Source of the DNA: Vibrio sp. UCD-FRSSP16_30
GTDB lineage: Bacteria; Pseudomonadota; Gammaproteobacteria; Enterobacterales; Vibrionaceae
Direction of reading: 5' to 3'
Assembly: GCF_001676025.1 (NCBI RefSeq)
Contig: NZ_LZFW01000057.1
Coordinates: 1 to 64,000, forward strand
DNA: 64,000 nucleotides
The notes under the pieces are model-generated. The model saw only the letters and a list, made by a program, of their open reading frames with translations. It ran no database searches and was not told the DNA's origin. Made by a program: the position numbers and the translations under genes. Every line of letters begins with the position of its first letter. Position 1 is the stretch's first letter. Below are positions 37,797 through 48,485 of this stretch, piece after piece.

Positions 37797-37913
37797 AGGG
37801 CGCGAATATTATCTCTCTAATTAAATTTAGTCAAAGGAAAACAGAAAAAACTTACTCAATTTTTGTACGTCGATTATTCTATATCATTCAATCCCAACTT
37901 GTAGCAGGAATTC

Positions 37914-38498
37914 ATGAGCGAATATCACATTGTTTTAGCGTCGACGTCACCCTACCGAGCTGAAATTCTGCATAAATTATCTCTTTCATTTACTCAGGTT
38001 AGTCCAAATTTTGATGAAACGATTTTGGACAATGAAACTCCAGAGCAATTAGTCGCAAGACTGGCTGAAGGAAAAGCAAAAGCTTGCCCCCTACCCCAAG
38101 GTCAGCACCTAGTTATAGGTTCAGATCAGGTTTGTGTGGTCAACAATCAAATTGTCGGCAAACCACACAACCGAGAAGGGGCGATTCAACAATTAACCGC
38201 TCAAAGCGGTCAAACCATTACCTTCTATACCGGTCTTGCGCTTTACAACACCAAGCAACAACGCACCCAAGTGAGTATTGATACGTATAAAGTCCATTTT
38301 AAAACACTATCTGATTCTCAAATTCAAAACTATGTCGACAAAGAACAACCGTTCCACTGCGCGGGTAGTTTTAAAAGTGAAGGACTTGGTATTGCATTAT
38401 TTCGTTCTCTAGAAGGAAAAGATCCCAATACTTTGATTGGGCTTCCCCTGATTGATCTTATCGAACTGTTAGAAAACGAAGGTGTCAGTGTTATTTAA
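37914..38498 (+). CDS. maf: Maf-family nucleotide pyrophosphatase (YceF type)
   Basis: A 194-residue house-cleaning NTP pyrophosphatase; YceF-type members prefer m7GTP. ASTSPYRAEIL at the N-terminus, catalytic Asp in VIGSDQVCVV, and CAGSFKSEGLGIALF. CAGGAATTC precedes the ATG. It overlaps the convergent rluC end by 8 bp. Confidence 0.93.
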   Translation: MSEYHIVLASTSPYRAEILHKLSLSFTQVSPNFDETILDNETPEQLVARLAEGKAKACPLPQGQHLVIGSDQVCVVNNQIVGKPHNREGAIQQLTAQSGQTITFYTGLALYNTKQQRTQVSIDTYKVHFKTLSDSQIQNYVDKEQPFHCAGSFKSEGLGIALFRSLEGKDPNTLIGLPLIDLIELLENEGVSVI

Positions 38499-39435
38499 GC
38501 CTTAGGCCTTCTATAGCACGAGTCAGTTTAGCTTCCATCGGCGCGGAAATATCCATCGCTTCTTCAGAGCCAGGATGCGTAAACTTAATATTAGCCGCAT
38601 GTAGGAACAAACGATCAAGCCCTACTTTTGCGGTAAAGGCATCAAAACGACGATCACCATAACGGTCATCCCATGCAATAGGATGGCCGGTATATTGAAC
38701 ATGCACACGAATTTGATGAGTACGGCCCGTTATTGGACTTGCTTGAATCAAAGTCGCACTATTTAGCTTTTCAATAATTTTAAAGCGAGTCTCGGAAGCT
38801 TTACCATTAGGGTTCACTCGAACAATACTATTCACTTCATTTTTTAACAGTGGCGCAGTCACTTTACGAATGCTGCTTTTCCATTCGCCCATGACTAAAG
38901 CAAAATAATACTTTTGTACGGTCTTTTCACGAAACTGCGCTTGCAAGTGACGCAATGCTGAACGTTTTTTTGCCACAAGTAAAATGCCCGATGTATCTCG
39001 GTCAATGCGATGTACAAGCTCTAAGAACCTAGCATCAGGTCTTAATGCTCGCAGAGCCTCAATGGCACCAAACTTCAAACCACTGCCACCATGTACAGCC
39101 GTACCTGACGGCTTATTAAGAATCAAAAGATGATCATCTTCATACAAGATACAATGTTCAAGCTCTGACACTTTATTCAGTTTAGTACTTAACGCGGGCT
39201 TTTCTTCGGCTTCACTTAAAGTAACCGGCGGGATTCTCACAAGATCGCCGGCCTGTAATTTATACTCTGCCTTAATACGTTTTTTATTTACTCTTACCTC
39301 TCCCTTACGCACGATTCTATAGATCATACTTTTAGGGATGGCTTTTAATTGATTGCGCAGAAAATTATCGATGCGCTGTCCTGCCATGTCAGAATCAATC
39401 TCGACAAACTGGACTGGGGTTCTAATTTCACTCAT
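38491..39435 (-). CDS. rluC: 23S rRNA pseudouridine synthase RluC
   Basis: A 314-residue enzyme that makes pseudouridine at positions 955, 2504 and 2580 (E. coli numbering). N-terminal S4 RNA-binding domain (QRIDNFLRNQL..VRVNKKRIK), catalytic Asp in LVHRIDRDTSGILLVAK, then GRTHQIRVH. Divergent from rne, as in E. coli. Confidence 0.95.
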   Translation of the reverse strand: MSEIRTPVQFVEIDSDMAGQRIDNFLRNQLKAIPKSMIYRIVRKGEVRVNKKRIKAEYKLQAGDLVRIPPVTLSEAEEKPALSTKLNKVSELEHCILYEDDHLLILNKPSGTAVHGGSGLKFGAIEALRALRPDARFLELVHRIDRDTSGILLVAKKRSALRHLQAQFREKTVQKYYFALVMGEWKSSIRKVTAPLLKNEVNSIVRVNPNGKASETRFKIIEKLNSATLIQASPITGRTHQIRVHVQYTGHPIAWDDRYGDRRFDAFTAKVGLDRLFLHAANIKFTHPGSEEAMDISAPMEAKLTRAIEGLRLK

Positions 39436-39665
39436 TGGCGTAGTCTATCATCCAACGACCCTGTAAATATATATTTCTGCAATCATTGGACAAACAAAGT
39501 CAGCCATGCATCTTAGGACAAAAAATTTAAGAACCTGTGTACAACCTGACATATTATCGTTTTGTGACTTTAAACCAGATTAATTTAAATCCATAACTAT
39601 CAGCCTATTAGTGACTATATTTTGGTTTTTTTTGCATTTTTTCTTATCCTTTCTACGTTTGTCGA

Positions 39666-39694
39666 TTGCTGTGTATTAGTGACACTGTTATAGT
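39666..39694 (+). promoter_or_regulatory. rne: Probable rne promoter
   Basis: TTGCTG, 17-bp spacer, TATAGT; about 335 bp upstream of the rne start, which matches the long leader length known for E. coli rne. Confidence 0.6.
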
Positions 39695-39774
39695 TCGTCA
39701 ATCAATATGCGCCTTTGGTTATTTTTTACACCTTTCTTAGGTGCAAATTGACATAAAAACCTAAGTCGACTGTT

Positions 39775-40012
39775 TATTTTCCGTGCTGCGTAAGGCATAA
39801 GACATTGAATTTAAGCAACTCTGCTCGCACGACTTTAACCTATCAATGCACAGTTCGACTGCACACCTTCGCAGATCATGTTTTTCTGAAGAGGAAAATG
39901 TGATGACTATGTGTCCCCGAGCATCCCTTCCAGCCGAGAGGCTGCAATGATCGACCATGGGATCAGGCACCATTGATAGGAATAACTGCGGCAATCACAA
40001 ATAAAATAATCA
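39775..40012 (+). ncRNA. RNase E 5' UTR autoregulatory element
   Basis: The leader contains several stems and, just before the gene, GGAATAACTGCGGCAATCAC, very like the E. coli rne leader, where hairpins let RNase E cleave its own mRNA and limit its level. Exact element borders are approximate. Confidence 0.6.
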
Positions 40013-40034
40013 AAGAAAACCGACGAGATTTCGA

Positions 40035-43000
40035 ATGAAAAGAATGTTAATTAACGCAACTCAAAAAGAAGAGTTGCGTGTCGCCCTCGTTGATGGACAG
40101 AAACTGTTTGATTTAGATATCGAAAGTCCTGGCCATGAATCAAAGAAGGCGAATATCTACAAAGGACGTATCACTCGCATTGAGCCAAGCTTAGAAGCAG
40201 CATTTGTTGACTATGGCGCAGAACGACACGGATTCCTCCCACTTAAAGAAGTTGCACGCGACTACTTTCCCGCAGGTTATACTTACCAAGGCCGTCCAAG
40301 CATTAAAGAAGTGCTTAAAGAAGGTCAGGAAGTTATTGTTCAAGTAGAAAAAGAAGAACGTGGTAACAAGGGCGCAGCTCTTACTACTTTCATTTCTCTT
40401 GCAGGTAGCTACCTAGTATTGATGCCTAACAACCCTCGTGCTGGCGGTATTTCTCGCCGTATCGAAGGTGATGAGCGTACTCAACTTAAAGCTGCACTTA
40501 GCACATTAGAACTGCCACAAGGCATGGGTCTAATTGTTCGTACAGCCGGTGTTGGTAAAAGTGCCGAAGAGCTTGAGTGGGACTTAAACGTTCTACTTAA
40601 TCACTGGAATGCGGTAAAAGAAGCGGCTGATGCAAGCCAAGCACCTTTCCTAATTCACCAAGAAAGTAATGTTATTGTTCGTGCTATTCGTGACTATTTA
40701 CGTCGCGATATCGGCGAAATTTTAATTGATAGCAATACGATCTTTGAACGTGCTCAAGCACACATCCAGCTAGTACGCCCTGACTTTGTTAGCCGTGTTA
40801 AAAAATACGACGGTGAAGTTCCGCTATTTAGCCATTACCAAATTGAAAGCCAAATTGACTCTGCGTTCCAACGCGAAGTTCGTTTGCCTTCAGGTGGTTC
40901 AATTGTTATTGACCCAACCGAAGCATTAACGTCTATCGATATCAACTCTGCTCGCGCAACAAAGGGTAGTGATATTGAAGAAACCGCACTCAACACAAAC
41001 TTAGAAGCGGCAGATGAAATTGCTCGTCAATTACGCCTGCGTGACCTAGGTGGTCTTGTCGTTATCGATTTCATCGATATGACACCAGTGCGTCACCAAC
41101 GTGAAGTAGAAAACCGCATCCGTGAAGCCGCTCGTTTAGATCGCGCTCGTGTTCAAATCGGTCGTATCTCTCGCTTTGGTCTTCTAGAAATGTCTCGCCA
41201 ACGTTTGAGCCCGTCTCTAGCAGAAGCAAGTCACCATATTTGTCCTCGCTGTAGCGGTACTGGTGTAGTACGTGATAATGAATCACTTGCTCTATCTGTA
41301 CTGCGTCTCATTGAAGAAGAAGCATTAAAAGACAACACAGCGCAAGTACTTGCGGTTGTGCCTGTGCCTATCGCCTCTTACCTACTCAATGAAAAACGCC
41401 GTAGCGTGAACCACATTGAGCGTGGCCAAGACGTTAAAATCTTGATCGTGCCTAACTCTGACATGGAAACGCCTCACTACGAGATTGTTCGTGTTCGTGA
41501 AGGTGAAGAGCAAAGCCTACTTTCTTATCTACTGCCTAAAAAGCTAGATGCAATGAAAGAAGCGGAAGCTCGTGAACCTGTTGAAACTGAAGTTGCACCA
41601 AAACGCATTGAAGAGCCAGCACTACAAGGTTTTGCTTCTCCAGCACAATCTGCAGCGCCAACGCCTAAACCTGCGCCAGTAGTTAAAGCTGATGTGCCAG
41701 CAGCACCAAAAACACCGGGTCTATTCTCACGCATCTTCGCCGCTATTGGTAAATTCTTTAGCTCAGAAGAAGTGAAAGAAGAAAAACCTGTTGTTGAAGA
41801 AGTGAAGCCGAAACAACAACGTCGTGATGGCAATGACAATCGTCGTCGCAATAACCGAGACAACCGTCGTCGTAATAATCGTCCTAACCGTAATAATACG
41901 GATCGCGATGAAAACGCAACGGAAGCACCTCGTTCACCAGCCGCTCAACAGGATGCGCCTCGTAAAGAGAATAAACGCAAACCTCGTAAAGAGAGAAAGG
42001 CACCAACTAAAGTTGAAGAACAAGGTAAAGAGATCGCTCAACAAGCTCAACAAGAGCCTGAAGTTAAGAGTGATAGCGAAACCAAAACAAGTCAGGTTAA
42101 ACAACGCCGTCAACGTCGTCAGATGAAGAAACAAGTGCGTGTTAAAGATCAACAAGCTGAAGCAAACCCACAAGCGGTAAACGTTGAAGCTCCTGTTGCT
42201 GCACCAGTAGTTGAGACTGAGAAGCCAGCTAAGAAACAACAACCGAAAGGTAAAGTTTCTACTGACGATAATACTCAAGTTGATAACGCTCAAGCTGACA
42301 ATTCTGAGAAAAACGAAGCGCCGCAACAACGTCGCAATCGTCGTTCTCCTCGTCATCTACGTGCCAGTGGTCAACGTCGCCGTCGCGGTCGTGATCGCAG
42401 ACCTAACCCATTCCGCCTACGTAAAGGTGGTGTTGCCTCTCCTGAGATGGCGATGGGTAAAGTTATGCCTAAATACGACTTACCTAAGCCTAAGAAGAAA
42501 GCACCTGTTGTAGATAACACTCCAACACAGATTACTGGTGGTGTTGCCTTCCCTGAAATGTCTATGGGTAAAGTCATCGTAATGAAAGCTGTAGCACCAA
42601 CTAAAGTTGAGCAAACAGTGAACGTTACTACGCACGTTGAGCCTGTTGTTGAAACTATCGTTGAGCAAGTTGTTGAGACAGTAAAAGTTGCAGCGCCTGT
42701 AGCTGAGCAAGCACCAGTTGTCGAAGTTTCTACTCCTGAAGTAGCCCCTACAGTTGAAGTATTAGAAACTGAAGCGGTTGCCGTGGTAGAAACACCAGCG
42801 ACTGAGCCTGCTGTTGAAACAATTGCAGAAACAGTGACTGAGAACGTTATTGTTGAAGCAGCGGTTGAACCTGTTGTTGAGCCAACTGTTGAGCCAACTG
42901 TTAAGCCAGCGGTTGCTCTAGTGCAGCAAGCTGCGCCAAAAGCAACTATGACTTGTAAAGGTCACGCTCATTCAGGAATGACGAGTGCGCCAGGTCCTCA

Positions 43001-43124
43001 GCAAGTACGAGAAATTGCGGTAACAGCAGCCAGCTTCCGTAGCGAACGCTTCGAAGGCAAAGCAGGTGGTAGCCAAGCGGCAACCAGCAAAGCAACTGCT
43101 GTAACGACTAAGCCAAACTTTTAA
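40035..43124 (+). CDS. rne: Ribonuclease E
   Basis: A 1029-residue endoribonuclease and degradosome scaffold. The N-terminal catalytic half has the S1 domain (about 35-125), [23 protein letters not shown] (metal-binding Asp) and the Zn-link [26 protein letters not shown] (about 565-580) is the membrane-binding amphipathic helix. The disordered tail has Arg-rich RNA-binding stretches, acidic/Pro/Val repeats, two GGVA(S/F)PEM(A/S)MGKV copies and a C-terminal PNPase-binding-like end. Length is close to E. coli (1061). Confidence 0.97.
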   Translation: MKRMLINATQKEELRVALVDGQKLFDLDIESPGHESKKANIYKGRITRIEPSLEAAFVDYGAERHGFLPLKEVARDYFPAGYTYQGRPSIKEVLKEGQEVIVQVEKEERGNKGAALTTFISLAGSYLVLMPNNPRAGGISRRIEGDERTQLKAALSTLELPQGMGLIVRTAGVGKSAEELEWDLNVLLNHWNAVKEAADASQAPFLIHQESNVIVRAIRDYLRRDIGEILIDSNTIFERAQAHIQLVRPDFVSRVKKYDGEVPLFSHYQIESQIDSAFQREVRLPSGGSIVIDPTEALTSIDINSARATKGSDIEETALNTNLEAADEIARQLRLRDLGGLVVIDFIDMTPVRHQREVENRIREAARLDRARVQIGRISRFGLLEMSRQRLSPSLAEASHHICPRCSGTGVVRDNESLALSVLRLIEEEALKDNTAQVLAVVPVPIASYLLNEKRRSVNHIERGQDVKILIVPNSDMETPHYEIVRVREGEEQSLLSYLLPKKLDAMKEAEAREPVETEVAPKRIEEPALQGFASPAQSAAPTPKPAPVVKADVPAAPKTPGLFSRIFAAIGKFFSSEEVKEEKPVVEEVKPKQQRRDGNDNRRRNNRDNRRRNNRPNRNNTDRDENATEAPRSPAAQQDAPRKENKRKPRKERKAPTKVEEQGKEIAQQAQQEPEVKSDSETKTSQVKQRRQRRQMKKQVRVKDQQAEANPQAVNVEAPVAAPVVETEKPAKKQQPKGKVSTDDNTQVDNAQADNSEKNEAPQQRRNRRSPRHLRASGQRRRRGRDRRPNPFRLRKGGVASPEMAMGKVMPKYDLPKPKKKAPVVDNTPTQITGGVAFPEMSMGKVIVMKAVAPTKVEQTVNVTTHVEPVVETIVEQVVETVKVAAPVAEQAPVVEVSTPEVAPTVEVLETEAVAVVETPATEPAVETIAETVTENVIVEAAVEPVVEPTVEPTVKPAVALVQQAAPKATMTCKGHAHSGMTSAPGPQQVREIAVTAASFRSERFEGKAGGSQAATSKATAVTTKPNF

Positions 43125-43144
43125 TAGAACTTAATCGTTTACTA

Positions 43145-43176
43145 AGAGCCAACCACTCGGTTGGCTCTTTTTTTTA
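43145..43176 (+). terminator. rne terminator
   Basis: AGAGCCAACC / GGTTGGCTCT hairpin with eight T. Confidence 0.92.
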
Positions 43177-43205
43177 TGTCATTTTTCTATTTATGTAATT
43201 TGGAT

Positions 43206-43230
43206 ATAAGATACTCAACTTGTATCTTAT
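43206..43230. repeat. Inverted repeat upstream of the SulP gene
   Basis: Perfect 9-bp arms ATAAGATAC / GTATCTTAT with a 7-nt spacer, about 155 bp before the SulP start; operator or small palindromic repeat. Confidence 0.45.
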
Positions 43231-43384
43231 CAATTAATTGAACTTGCATTGTATTTCCGCTAGGATTCGCCCATTATTCGATGAAATGTTACTAAGCATT
43301 TCATAACTACCTCAATTTCAGACAATTTATAAACAAGGATTGTTAGTGAAATTGAATTTAACCAAGAAGACGAAATAAACTCTT

Positions 43385-44944
43385 ATGTTTGAATCTCCAC
43401 AGTTTTCAGCGCAAAGCGTCAAGAATGATGTTTTGTCTGGTCTAACCGTTGCACTAGCATTAGTACCCGAAGCCGTAGCCTTTGCTTTTGTTGCTGGGGT
43501 TGATCCAATGGTTGGCCTTTACGCCGCCTTTATTGTTGGCTTAATTACGTCTATTTTCGGTGGTCGTCCAGGTATGATATCTGGCGCAACTGGCGCGATG
43601 GCAGTTGTAATGGTTAGCCTAGTAGCCGTTCACGGTGTTCAATACCTGTTTGCAACCATTATGCTAACAGGCTGCCTACAAGTACTCGCCGGCGTCTTTA
43701 AGCTGGGTAAGTTTATTCGTATCGTGCCTCATCCGGTGATGATCGGTTTTGTTAATGGCTTAGCCATTGTTATATTCCTAGCACAGCTTGGACAATTTAA
43801 AGCACCAGATATTACTGGCGTAATGACTTGGCTACCAAGTGATCAAATGGCGGTAATGCTTGGCTTAATCGCCTTAACCATGGGCATAATCTACTTTTTA
43901 CCTAAACTCACAACCGCGATTCCATCATCATTAGTTGCGATTGTTTCTGTGACATTAATTGTGCACTTCCTAGGTTTAGATACCCGCACCGTGGTGGATT
44001 TCCTACGCTCAATGTCTGGAGATGAAAGCGCGACTTTAGCAGGGTCACTGCCAACTTTCGCTATTCCGCAGGTTCCATTTACTCTTGAAACGCTCAAAAT
44101 CATTTTGCCGTATGCGGTTATTCTAGCGGCTATCGGTTTGATTGAATCGTTACTAACGCTGACTGTACTTGACGAAATGACCAATACTCGCGGTAAGAGT
44201 AACCGTGAATGTGTGGGTCAAGGCATTGCTAACCTAAGCTGTTCGGTATTTGGCGCGATGGGTGGTTGTGCGATGATTGGTCAATCTATGATCAACATAA
44301 ACTCCGGCGGTCGTGGTCGCCTGTCTGGCATCGTTGCGGCTATCGCGTTACTGGTGTTTATTTTGTTTGCTTCTAGCCTAATTGAGATGATCCCACTGGC
44401 TGCGCTGGTTGGCGTGATGTTCATGGTGGTGATTGGTACGTTTGAATGGGCTACCTTTAAACTGGCGCGTCGCGTACCAAAACAAGATTTCTTTGTCATC
44501 ATCTTGGTTACCGTCGTCACGGTGTTAACCGATCTTGCCGTAGCCGTTGCCGTCGGTGTAATTGCCTCTGCACTCATGTTTGCTTGGCAACACGCAAAAC
44601 ACATTTATGCAAGCAGCCAAGTCAATGAAGAAGGTTCTAAGGTTTACCAAATTCATGGCCCAGTATTCTTTGGTAGCGCGGCTAACTTCCTTGAATTGTT
44701 TGATGCACACAATGATCCTGATGATGTCATCGTTGATTTTGCCGACTCTCGCGTCACAGACCATTCAGCTATAGAAGCCATTGAAACATTAGCTGAGCGA
44801 TATAATGCAGTTGGTAAAACATTGCATCTGCGCCACCTTAGCCAAGATTGCCGAGCACTACTGCATAAAGCAGGCAGCTTAGTGGAAATCAACGTTAAGG
44901 AAGATCCAAGTTACAAGGTTGCCACTGACGTCTTAGCAGGGTAA
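43385..44944 (+). CDS. SulP-family anion transporter with STAS domain
   Basis: A 519-residue inner-membrane SLC26/SulP transporter (sulfate, bicarbonate or related anions). Membrane domain 1-405 with [37 protein letters not shown] and the sulfate-transporter signature region [21 protein letters not shown]-terminal STAS domain about 420-515 ([33 protein letters not shown]). No carbonic anhydrase or cys genes adjacent; substrate not determinable. Confidence 0.92.
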   Translation: MFESPQFSAQSVKNDVLSGLTVALALVPEAVAFAFVAGVDPMVGLYAAFIVGLITSIFGGRPGMISGATGAMAVVMVSLVAVHGVQYLFATIMLTGCLQVLAGVFKLGKFIRIVPHPVMIGFVNGLAIVIFLAQLGQFKAPDITGVMTWLPSDQMAVMLGLIALTMGIIYFLPKLTTAIPSSLVAIVSVTLIVHFLGLDTRTVVDFLRSMSGDESATLAGSLPTFAIPQVPFTLETLKIILPYAVILAAIGLIESLLTLTVLDEMTNTRGKSNRECVGQGIANLSCSVFGAMGGCAMIGQSMININSGGRGRLSGIVAAIALLVFILFASSLIEMIPLAALVGVMFMVVIGTFEWATFKLARRVPKQDFFVIILVTVVTVLTDLAVAVAVGVIASALMFAWQHAKHIYASSQVNEEGSKVYQIHGPVFFGSAANFLELFDAHNDPDDVIVDFADSRVTDHSAIEAIETLAERYNAVGKTLHLRHLSQDCRALLHKAGSLVEINVKEDPSYKVATDVLAG

Positions 44945-44955
44945 TCACTCAACAA

Positions 44956-44994
44956 TAAAAACGCCTATGGGTTAAATCTCATAGGCGTTTTTTT
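44956..44994. terminator. Bidirectional terminator, SulP / MATE
   Basis: AAAAACGCCTATGGG / CTCATAGGCGTTTTT stem between convergent genes, T run on both strands. Confidence 0.9.
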
Positions 44995-45027
44995 ATGATC
45001 TAAAAAAGATGAATCAAAAAAATGGGT

Positions 45028-46494
45028 TTAAACTTTCTCAGTCATCAGTTCATCACTTTTCACAAGCTCTTCCATCGCTACCGCGTCATGAGTACAAAAC
45101 GGCTGCATGTTGACACAATGCACTCCTTCATCAACCTCTGCTTCTATTTCTTCATCTATCAGCGCTTCTTTATCTAACTGGTAAACGTGATAACGCAAAG
45201 CGCACAATGCAATCAAACCAAAAACAATATTACCTAGCGCTTGCCCATACAACACACCCAGCGCGCCAAACCATGCAGAACCAATATACACAAATGGGAT
45301 TGTGCCAACGGTAGCCTTTCCGACATTTAATGCAGTGGAATACAGCGGCTTGCCTAGGTTATTAAATGAGGTATTGGCAACAAATTGCATGCCATTAAAT
45401 AGAAACGTTATCGCCACAAAAGTGCAGAAAGTACGAACTAATAGGTCGGCATCACCGGTTAGATTAAATCCGCTCACGATATAAGATTGTAAGAAATACA
45501 GAATCAAACTCACCACGACGCAGTAAACACTCACTATCAGTAAAGAGTTCCATAAGGTTTCCTTGACCCTATCTACGCGTTCTGCGCCATAGTTCTGGCC
45601 TATTATCGGCCCTACTGCGCCAGATAAAGCAAAGATCGCAGCAAAAACAACTGGGGTCAGACGACCAACTACGGCAAACCCCGCAACAAAATCCTCACCA
45701 AACTGAGCAATGGCACTAGTGACAAAGGCATTACCCACTGGGGTGGATATATTGGTACAAATAGCAGGAAAGGCGATGGCAAATATGACTCGTTGACCGA
45801 TAAGCCACTGCCGAAAATGAAACCGTCCAACAAGATTGTGCTGACGAATTAAAGGGGTAAGTGAAAAGGCTAAAACAGTGAATCGGGATATTACCGAGGC
45901 GATAGCCGCACCTTCAACATTCCACATCAAAACAAAAATAAAGATGGGGTCTAAGATGGCATTTACTACTCCACCCCATATTGTGGCCATCATAGAGCGT
46001 TTCGCATCACCGGCTGCACGCAATGCCGCGCCTGCCGCCATCGCCAGTGCGACAATAGGCGTACTTGGCAGCAAGATATACATATAATCTTTAGCGTGCT
46101 CAAAAGCGGCGCCTTTAGCGCCTATCAACTGCAATAACTCTGGAATGTAATAGGTCATTATTCCAGTGATCACGGCATTGACTAAAAATGCACTCACCAG
46201 AATATTGATCACCAGACGCCTAGCGCTTGGCACTCTTTTCGCGCCCAACTCTTTGGAAACCAGTGCTCCCATCGCGATTGAAGTACCAATTGAAATTGAC
46301 GTTGAAAAGAAGATCAACGTCCCAGCAAACCCTACCGCCGCGGCCAGTTCAACCTGCCCTAACATACTAATGAACATCATATCGAGTAAGTCGACAATAA
46401 ATAGCGACATTAGACCGATAGAGCCGGCACCCGACATGGTGAGTATGTGTTTCATTGTCGAACCTTCGACAAATTTAGCTTCCTGCTGCGCCAC
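45028..46494 (-). CDS. MATE-family efflux transporter
   Basis: A 488-residue multidrug/toxin exporter with 12 helices in two repeated halves. N-terminal MSGAGSIGLMSLFIVDLLDMMFIS and mid-protein GAVGPIIGQNYGAE fit the MATE pattern. The C-terminal 40 residues are hydrophilic and acidic with CVNMQPFCTHD, an unusual tail. The start is GTG (AAGGAA 5 nt upstream), 23 bp after argO, so the two form an operon. Confidence 0.9.
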   Translation of the reverse strand: MAQQEAKFVEGSTMKHILTMSGAGSIGLMSLFIVDLLDMMFISMLGQVELAAAVGFAGTLIFFSTSISIGTSIAMGALVSKELGAKRVPSARRLVINILVSAFLVNAVITGIMTYYIPELLQLIGAKGAAFEHAKDYMYILLPSTPIVALAMAAGAALRAAGDAKRSMMATIWGGVVNAILDPIFIFVLMWNVEGAAIASVISRFTVLAFSLTPLIRQHNLVGRFHFRQWLIGQRVIFAIAFPAICTNISTPVGNAFVTSAIAQFGEDFVAGFAVVGRLTPVVFAAIFALSGAVGPIIGQNYGAERVDRVKETLWNSLLIVSVYCVVVSLILYFLQSYIVSGFNLTGDADLLVRTFCTFVAITFLFNGMQFVANTSFNNLGKPLYSTALNVGKATVGTIPFVYIGSAWFGALGVLYGQALGNIVFGLIALCALRYHVYQLDKEALIDEEIEAEVDEGVHCVNMQPFCTHDAVAMEELVKSDELMTEKV

Positions 46495-46517
46495 TGCTAT
46501 TCCTTTTTTGAACCCTA

Positions 46518-47114
46518 TTACAATAGTAGCTTAGAAGCGAGAATCAGCATCACGACTCCCACCAGTCCCTCCAGTATTTTCCAAGTCTGCGCCTTTTTAA
46601 AATAAGGGGTTAATAATCTGGCTCCATAACCCAAACTAAAAAAGAACACCCACGAGGCGCACACTGCGCCCAAGCCAAATATATAATGCTCCGAACCATA
46701 CTGCGTAGAGACTGAGCCTAACAGCACTAAAGTATCAAGGTAGACATGAGGATTAAGCCAAGTAAACGCCAGACACACTGCAACAGTTTTGCTTAAAGAA
46801 GAAGGAGACTTAGCCGTAGGATCAAGGGTATGTTTATTCTTAAACGCTGACCATAAACTGCTTAAACCATACACGATTAAAAATACAGCGCCGGCATATC
46901 GTGCAATATCCTCTACCTGAGGATGGGCTTTAACCACCACAGAAAATCCCGCAACCCCTGCGCTAATGAGTATGGCATCAGACAATGCACACACTAAGCA
47001 CACCCAAAAAACATGCTGACGAAGTAAACCTTGCCTAATCACAAACGCATTTTGCGCGCCAATCGCCAAAATCAAAGATAACCCAATAGAAAATCCAGCA
47101 ATGAACGCTGACAT
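46518..47114 (-). CDS. argO: LysE/ArgO-family amino acid exporter
   Basis: A 198-residue inner-membrane exporter with about five to six helices. GFSIGLSLILAIGAQNAFVIRQG and TWLNPHVYLDTLVLLGSV are diagnostic of the LysE/ArgO family (arginine/lysine export). ATG 47114 is chosen for its AGGTCATGTT ribosome region and family N-terminus. No ArgP/LysG regulator adjacent. Confidence 0.92.
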   Translation of the reverse strand: MSAFIAGFSIGLSLILAIGAQNAFVIRQGLLRQHVFWVCLVCALSDAILISAGVAGFSVVVKAHPQVEDIARYAGAVFLIVYGLSSLWSAFKNKHTLDPTAKSPSSLSKTVAVCLAFTWLNPHVYLDTLVLLGSVSTQYGSEHYIFGLGAVCASWVFFFSLGYGARLLTPYFKKAQTWKILEGLVGVVMLILASKLLL

Positions 47115-47186
47115 AACATGACCTAAAAAAGGAATCATTCTGCGGTTGCAGAATATAAAAATAGTAATGAATATTAGTCTTTAGAA

Positions 47187-47221
47187 AAGAAAAAGAGCAA
47201 ACCCACATAATGAGTTTGCTC
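47187..47221 (-). terminator. Terminator-like hairpin upstream of argO
   Basis: GAGCAAAC / GTTTGCTC stem followed on the minus strand by TTTTTCTTTTC; probably ends the GGGtGRT operon transcript. Confidence 0.75.
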
Positions 47222-47368
47222 TCTATGCTCACAAGAAAAAAGCAATGAGCGGTATTACTTTTACCCTGAAACTACCCTAACCCTCCAATCTTTGAGGATG
47301 GTTGGTAATCAAAGGCAGTTTAATAAATATTAATCTAGTGATAGAAAGCCATTTATATATTGAGCATG

Positions 47369-47403
47369 ATACCAATCTGATCAGGAACATCTCAAATTGG
47401 TAT
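47369..47403. repeat. Intergenic palindrome after the GGGtGRT gene
   Basis: ATACCAAT / ATTGGTAT arms, 19-bp spacer. Related to the ATACCA elements at 15215 and 50632. Confidence 0.55.
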
Positions 47404-47481
47404 AAACCGGAAATCAGCTGTACATTCTGGCTAGGCCACAACATAAATAAGAGGTATTTCAGCTAATCTCCAGAATACTTT

Positions 47482-48468
47482 TTATTGCGCTCTTTTTGCT
47501 TTAAGCGCTTCATCTACCGCTACAGCAAGTGCTACAGATGCACCTACCATTGGGTTGTTACCCATGCCGATGAAGCCCATCATTGCAACGTGAGCGGGTA
47601 CTGAAGAACTACCAGCAAACTGAGCATCAGCGTGCATGCGACCCATAGTATCAGTCATACCGTAAGAAGCAGGACCTGCTGCTACGTTATCTGGGTGTAG
47701 AGTACGACCTGTACCACCACCAGATGCTACTGAGAAGTATGGTTTGTTTTCACGGTTACACTCAGATTTGTAGATACCTGCAACTGGGTGTTGGAAACGA
47801 GTTGGGTTAGTTGAGTTACCCGTAATACTTACGTCGACACCAGCGCTACGCATAATCGCAACACCTTCACGTACATCATCGGCACCGTAACAGCAGATTT
47901 CGCCGCGAGGACCTTGTGAGAAACGACGACGTTCAACTTCTTTAAGCTCACCTGTATCGTAATCAAATTGAGTTCTTACATAAGTAAAACCATTGATACG
48001 AGAGATAAGGTAAGCCGCATCTTTACCAAGACCGTTAAGAATAACTCTTAGTGGAACAGTACGTGCTTTGTTTACGTTAAGTGCAATTTTGATTGCGCCT
48101 TCTGCTGCTGCAAAAGATTCGTGACCAGCTAGGAATGCAAAACATGTGCTTTTTTCGTCAAGAAGACGAGCGGCAAGTGCACCGTGACCGATACCCACTT
48201 GGCGTTGGTCTGCAACACTACCAGGCTTACAAGATACTTGTAGACCTTTACCAATTGCTGTAGCCGCTTCGATAGACGTTTTGCTATCTGTGAATAGAGC
48301 GTAAGCAGTACCAACTGTGTACGCTTCTACTGCGCTTTCAAAAGCAATAGGTTGAGTTTCCATTACTTGTTCACGAGTATCGATACCAAATTCTTTACAA
48401 TAAGCGAAAGCTTCTTCTAAAGAGTTTAAATTCATTTCTGTTAATAGAACTTGAGTTGCGTTGTTCAT
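47482..48468 (-). CDS. GGGtGRT protein of unknown function
   Basis: A 328-residue cytoplasmic protein. It carries SVASGGGTGRTLHPDN around residues 246-260, the motif that names the family, followed by YGMTDTMGRMHADAQF and a Gly/Ala-rich C-terminus (GMGNNPMVGASVALAVAVDEA). Cysteines at about 24, 80, 109, 192, 193 and 237 could bind metal. The family typically occurs beside a NifU-like scaffold gene, as here (17 bp upstream); its biochemical role is not known to me. GAGGACTG precedes the ATG. The operon leader contains a fluoride-type aptamer. Confidence 0.85.
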   Translation of the reverse strand: MNNATQVLLTEMNLNSLEEAFAYCKEFGIDTREQVMETQPIAFESAVEAYTVGTAYALFTDSKTSIEAATAIGKGLQVSCKPGSVADQRQVGIGHGALAARLLDEKSTCFAFLAGHESFAAAEGAIKIALNVNKARTVPLRVILNGLGKDAAYLISRINGFTYVRTQFDYDTGELKEVERRRFSQGPRGEICCYGADDVREGVAIMRSAGVDVSITGNSTNPTRFQHPVAGIYKSECNRENKPYFSVASGGGTGRTLHPDNVAAGPASYGMTDTMGRMHADAQFAGSSSVPAHVAMMGFIGMGNNPMVGASVALAVAVDEALKAKRAQ

Positions 48469-48485
48469 GATTCAGTCCTCTTCGC

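Larger units (their letters stand above)
39436..40034 (+). other. rne promoter and long 5' leader
   Basis: About 600 bp divergent region between rluC and rne. It has a good promoter (39666-39694), a second TTGACA-type element (39748) next to a CACCT / AGGTG hairpin, and a structured leader to the rne start. A 77-codon minus-strand frame here has no ribosome site and is rejected. Confidence 0.7.
47115..47481. other. Intergenic region argO / GGGtGRT gene
   Basis: About 370 bp. It contains a terminator-like hairpin (47187-47221), a further small palindrome near 47283, and the ATACCAAT / ATTGGTAT repeat at 47369. No gene. Confidence 0.5.

Noticed and set aside
39761..39994. 77-codon minus-strand frame in the rne leader
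   Set aside because: No ribosome site or recognisable protein features; the region is explained by the structured rne 5' UTR.
41525..42710. Several long frames on both strands inside the rne tail
   Set aside because: Shadows of the low-complexity, Arg/Glu/Val-rich coding sequence of RNase E.
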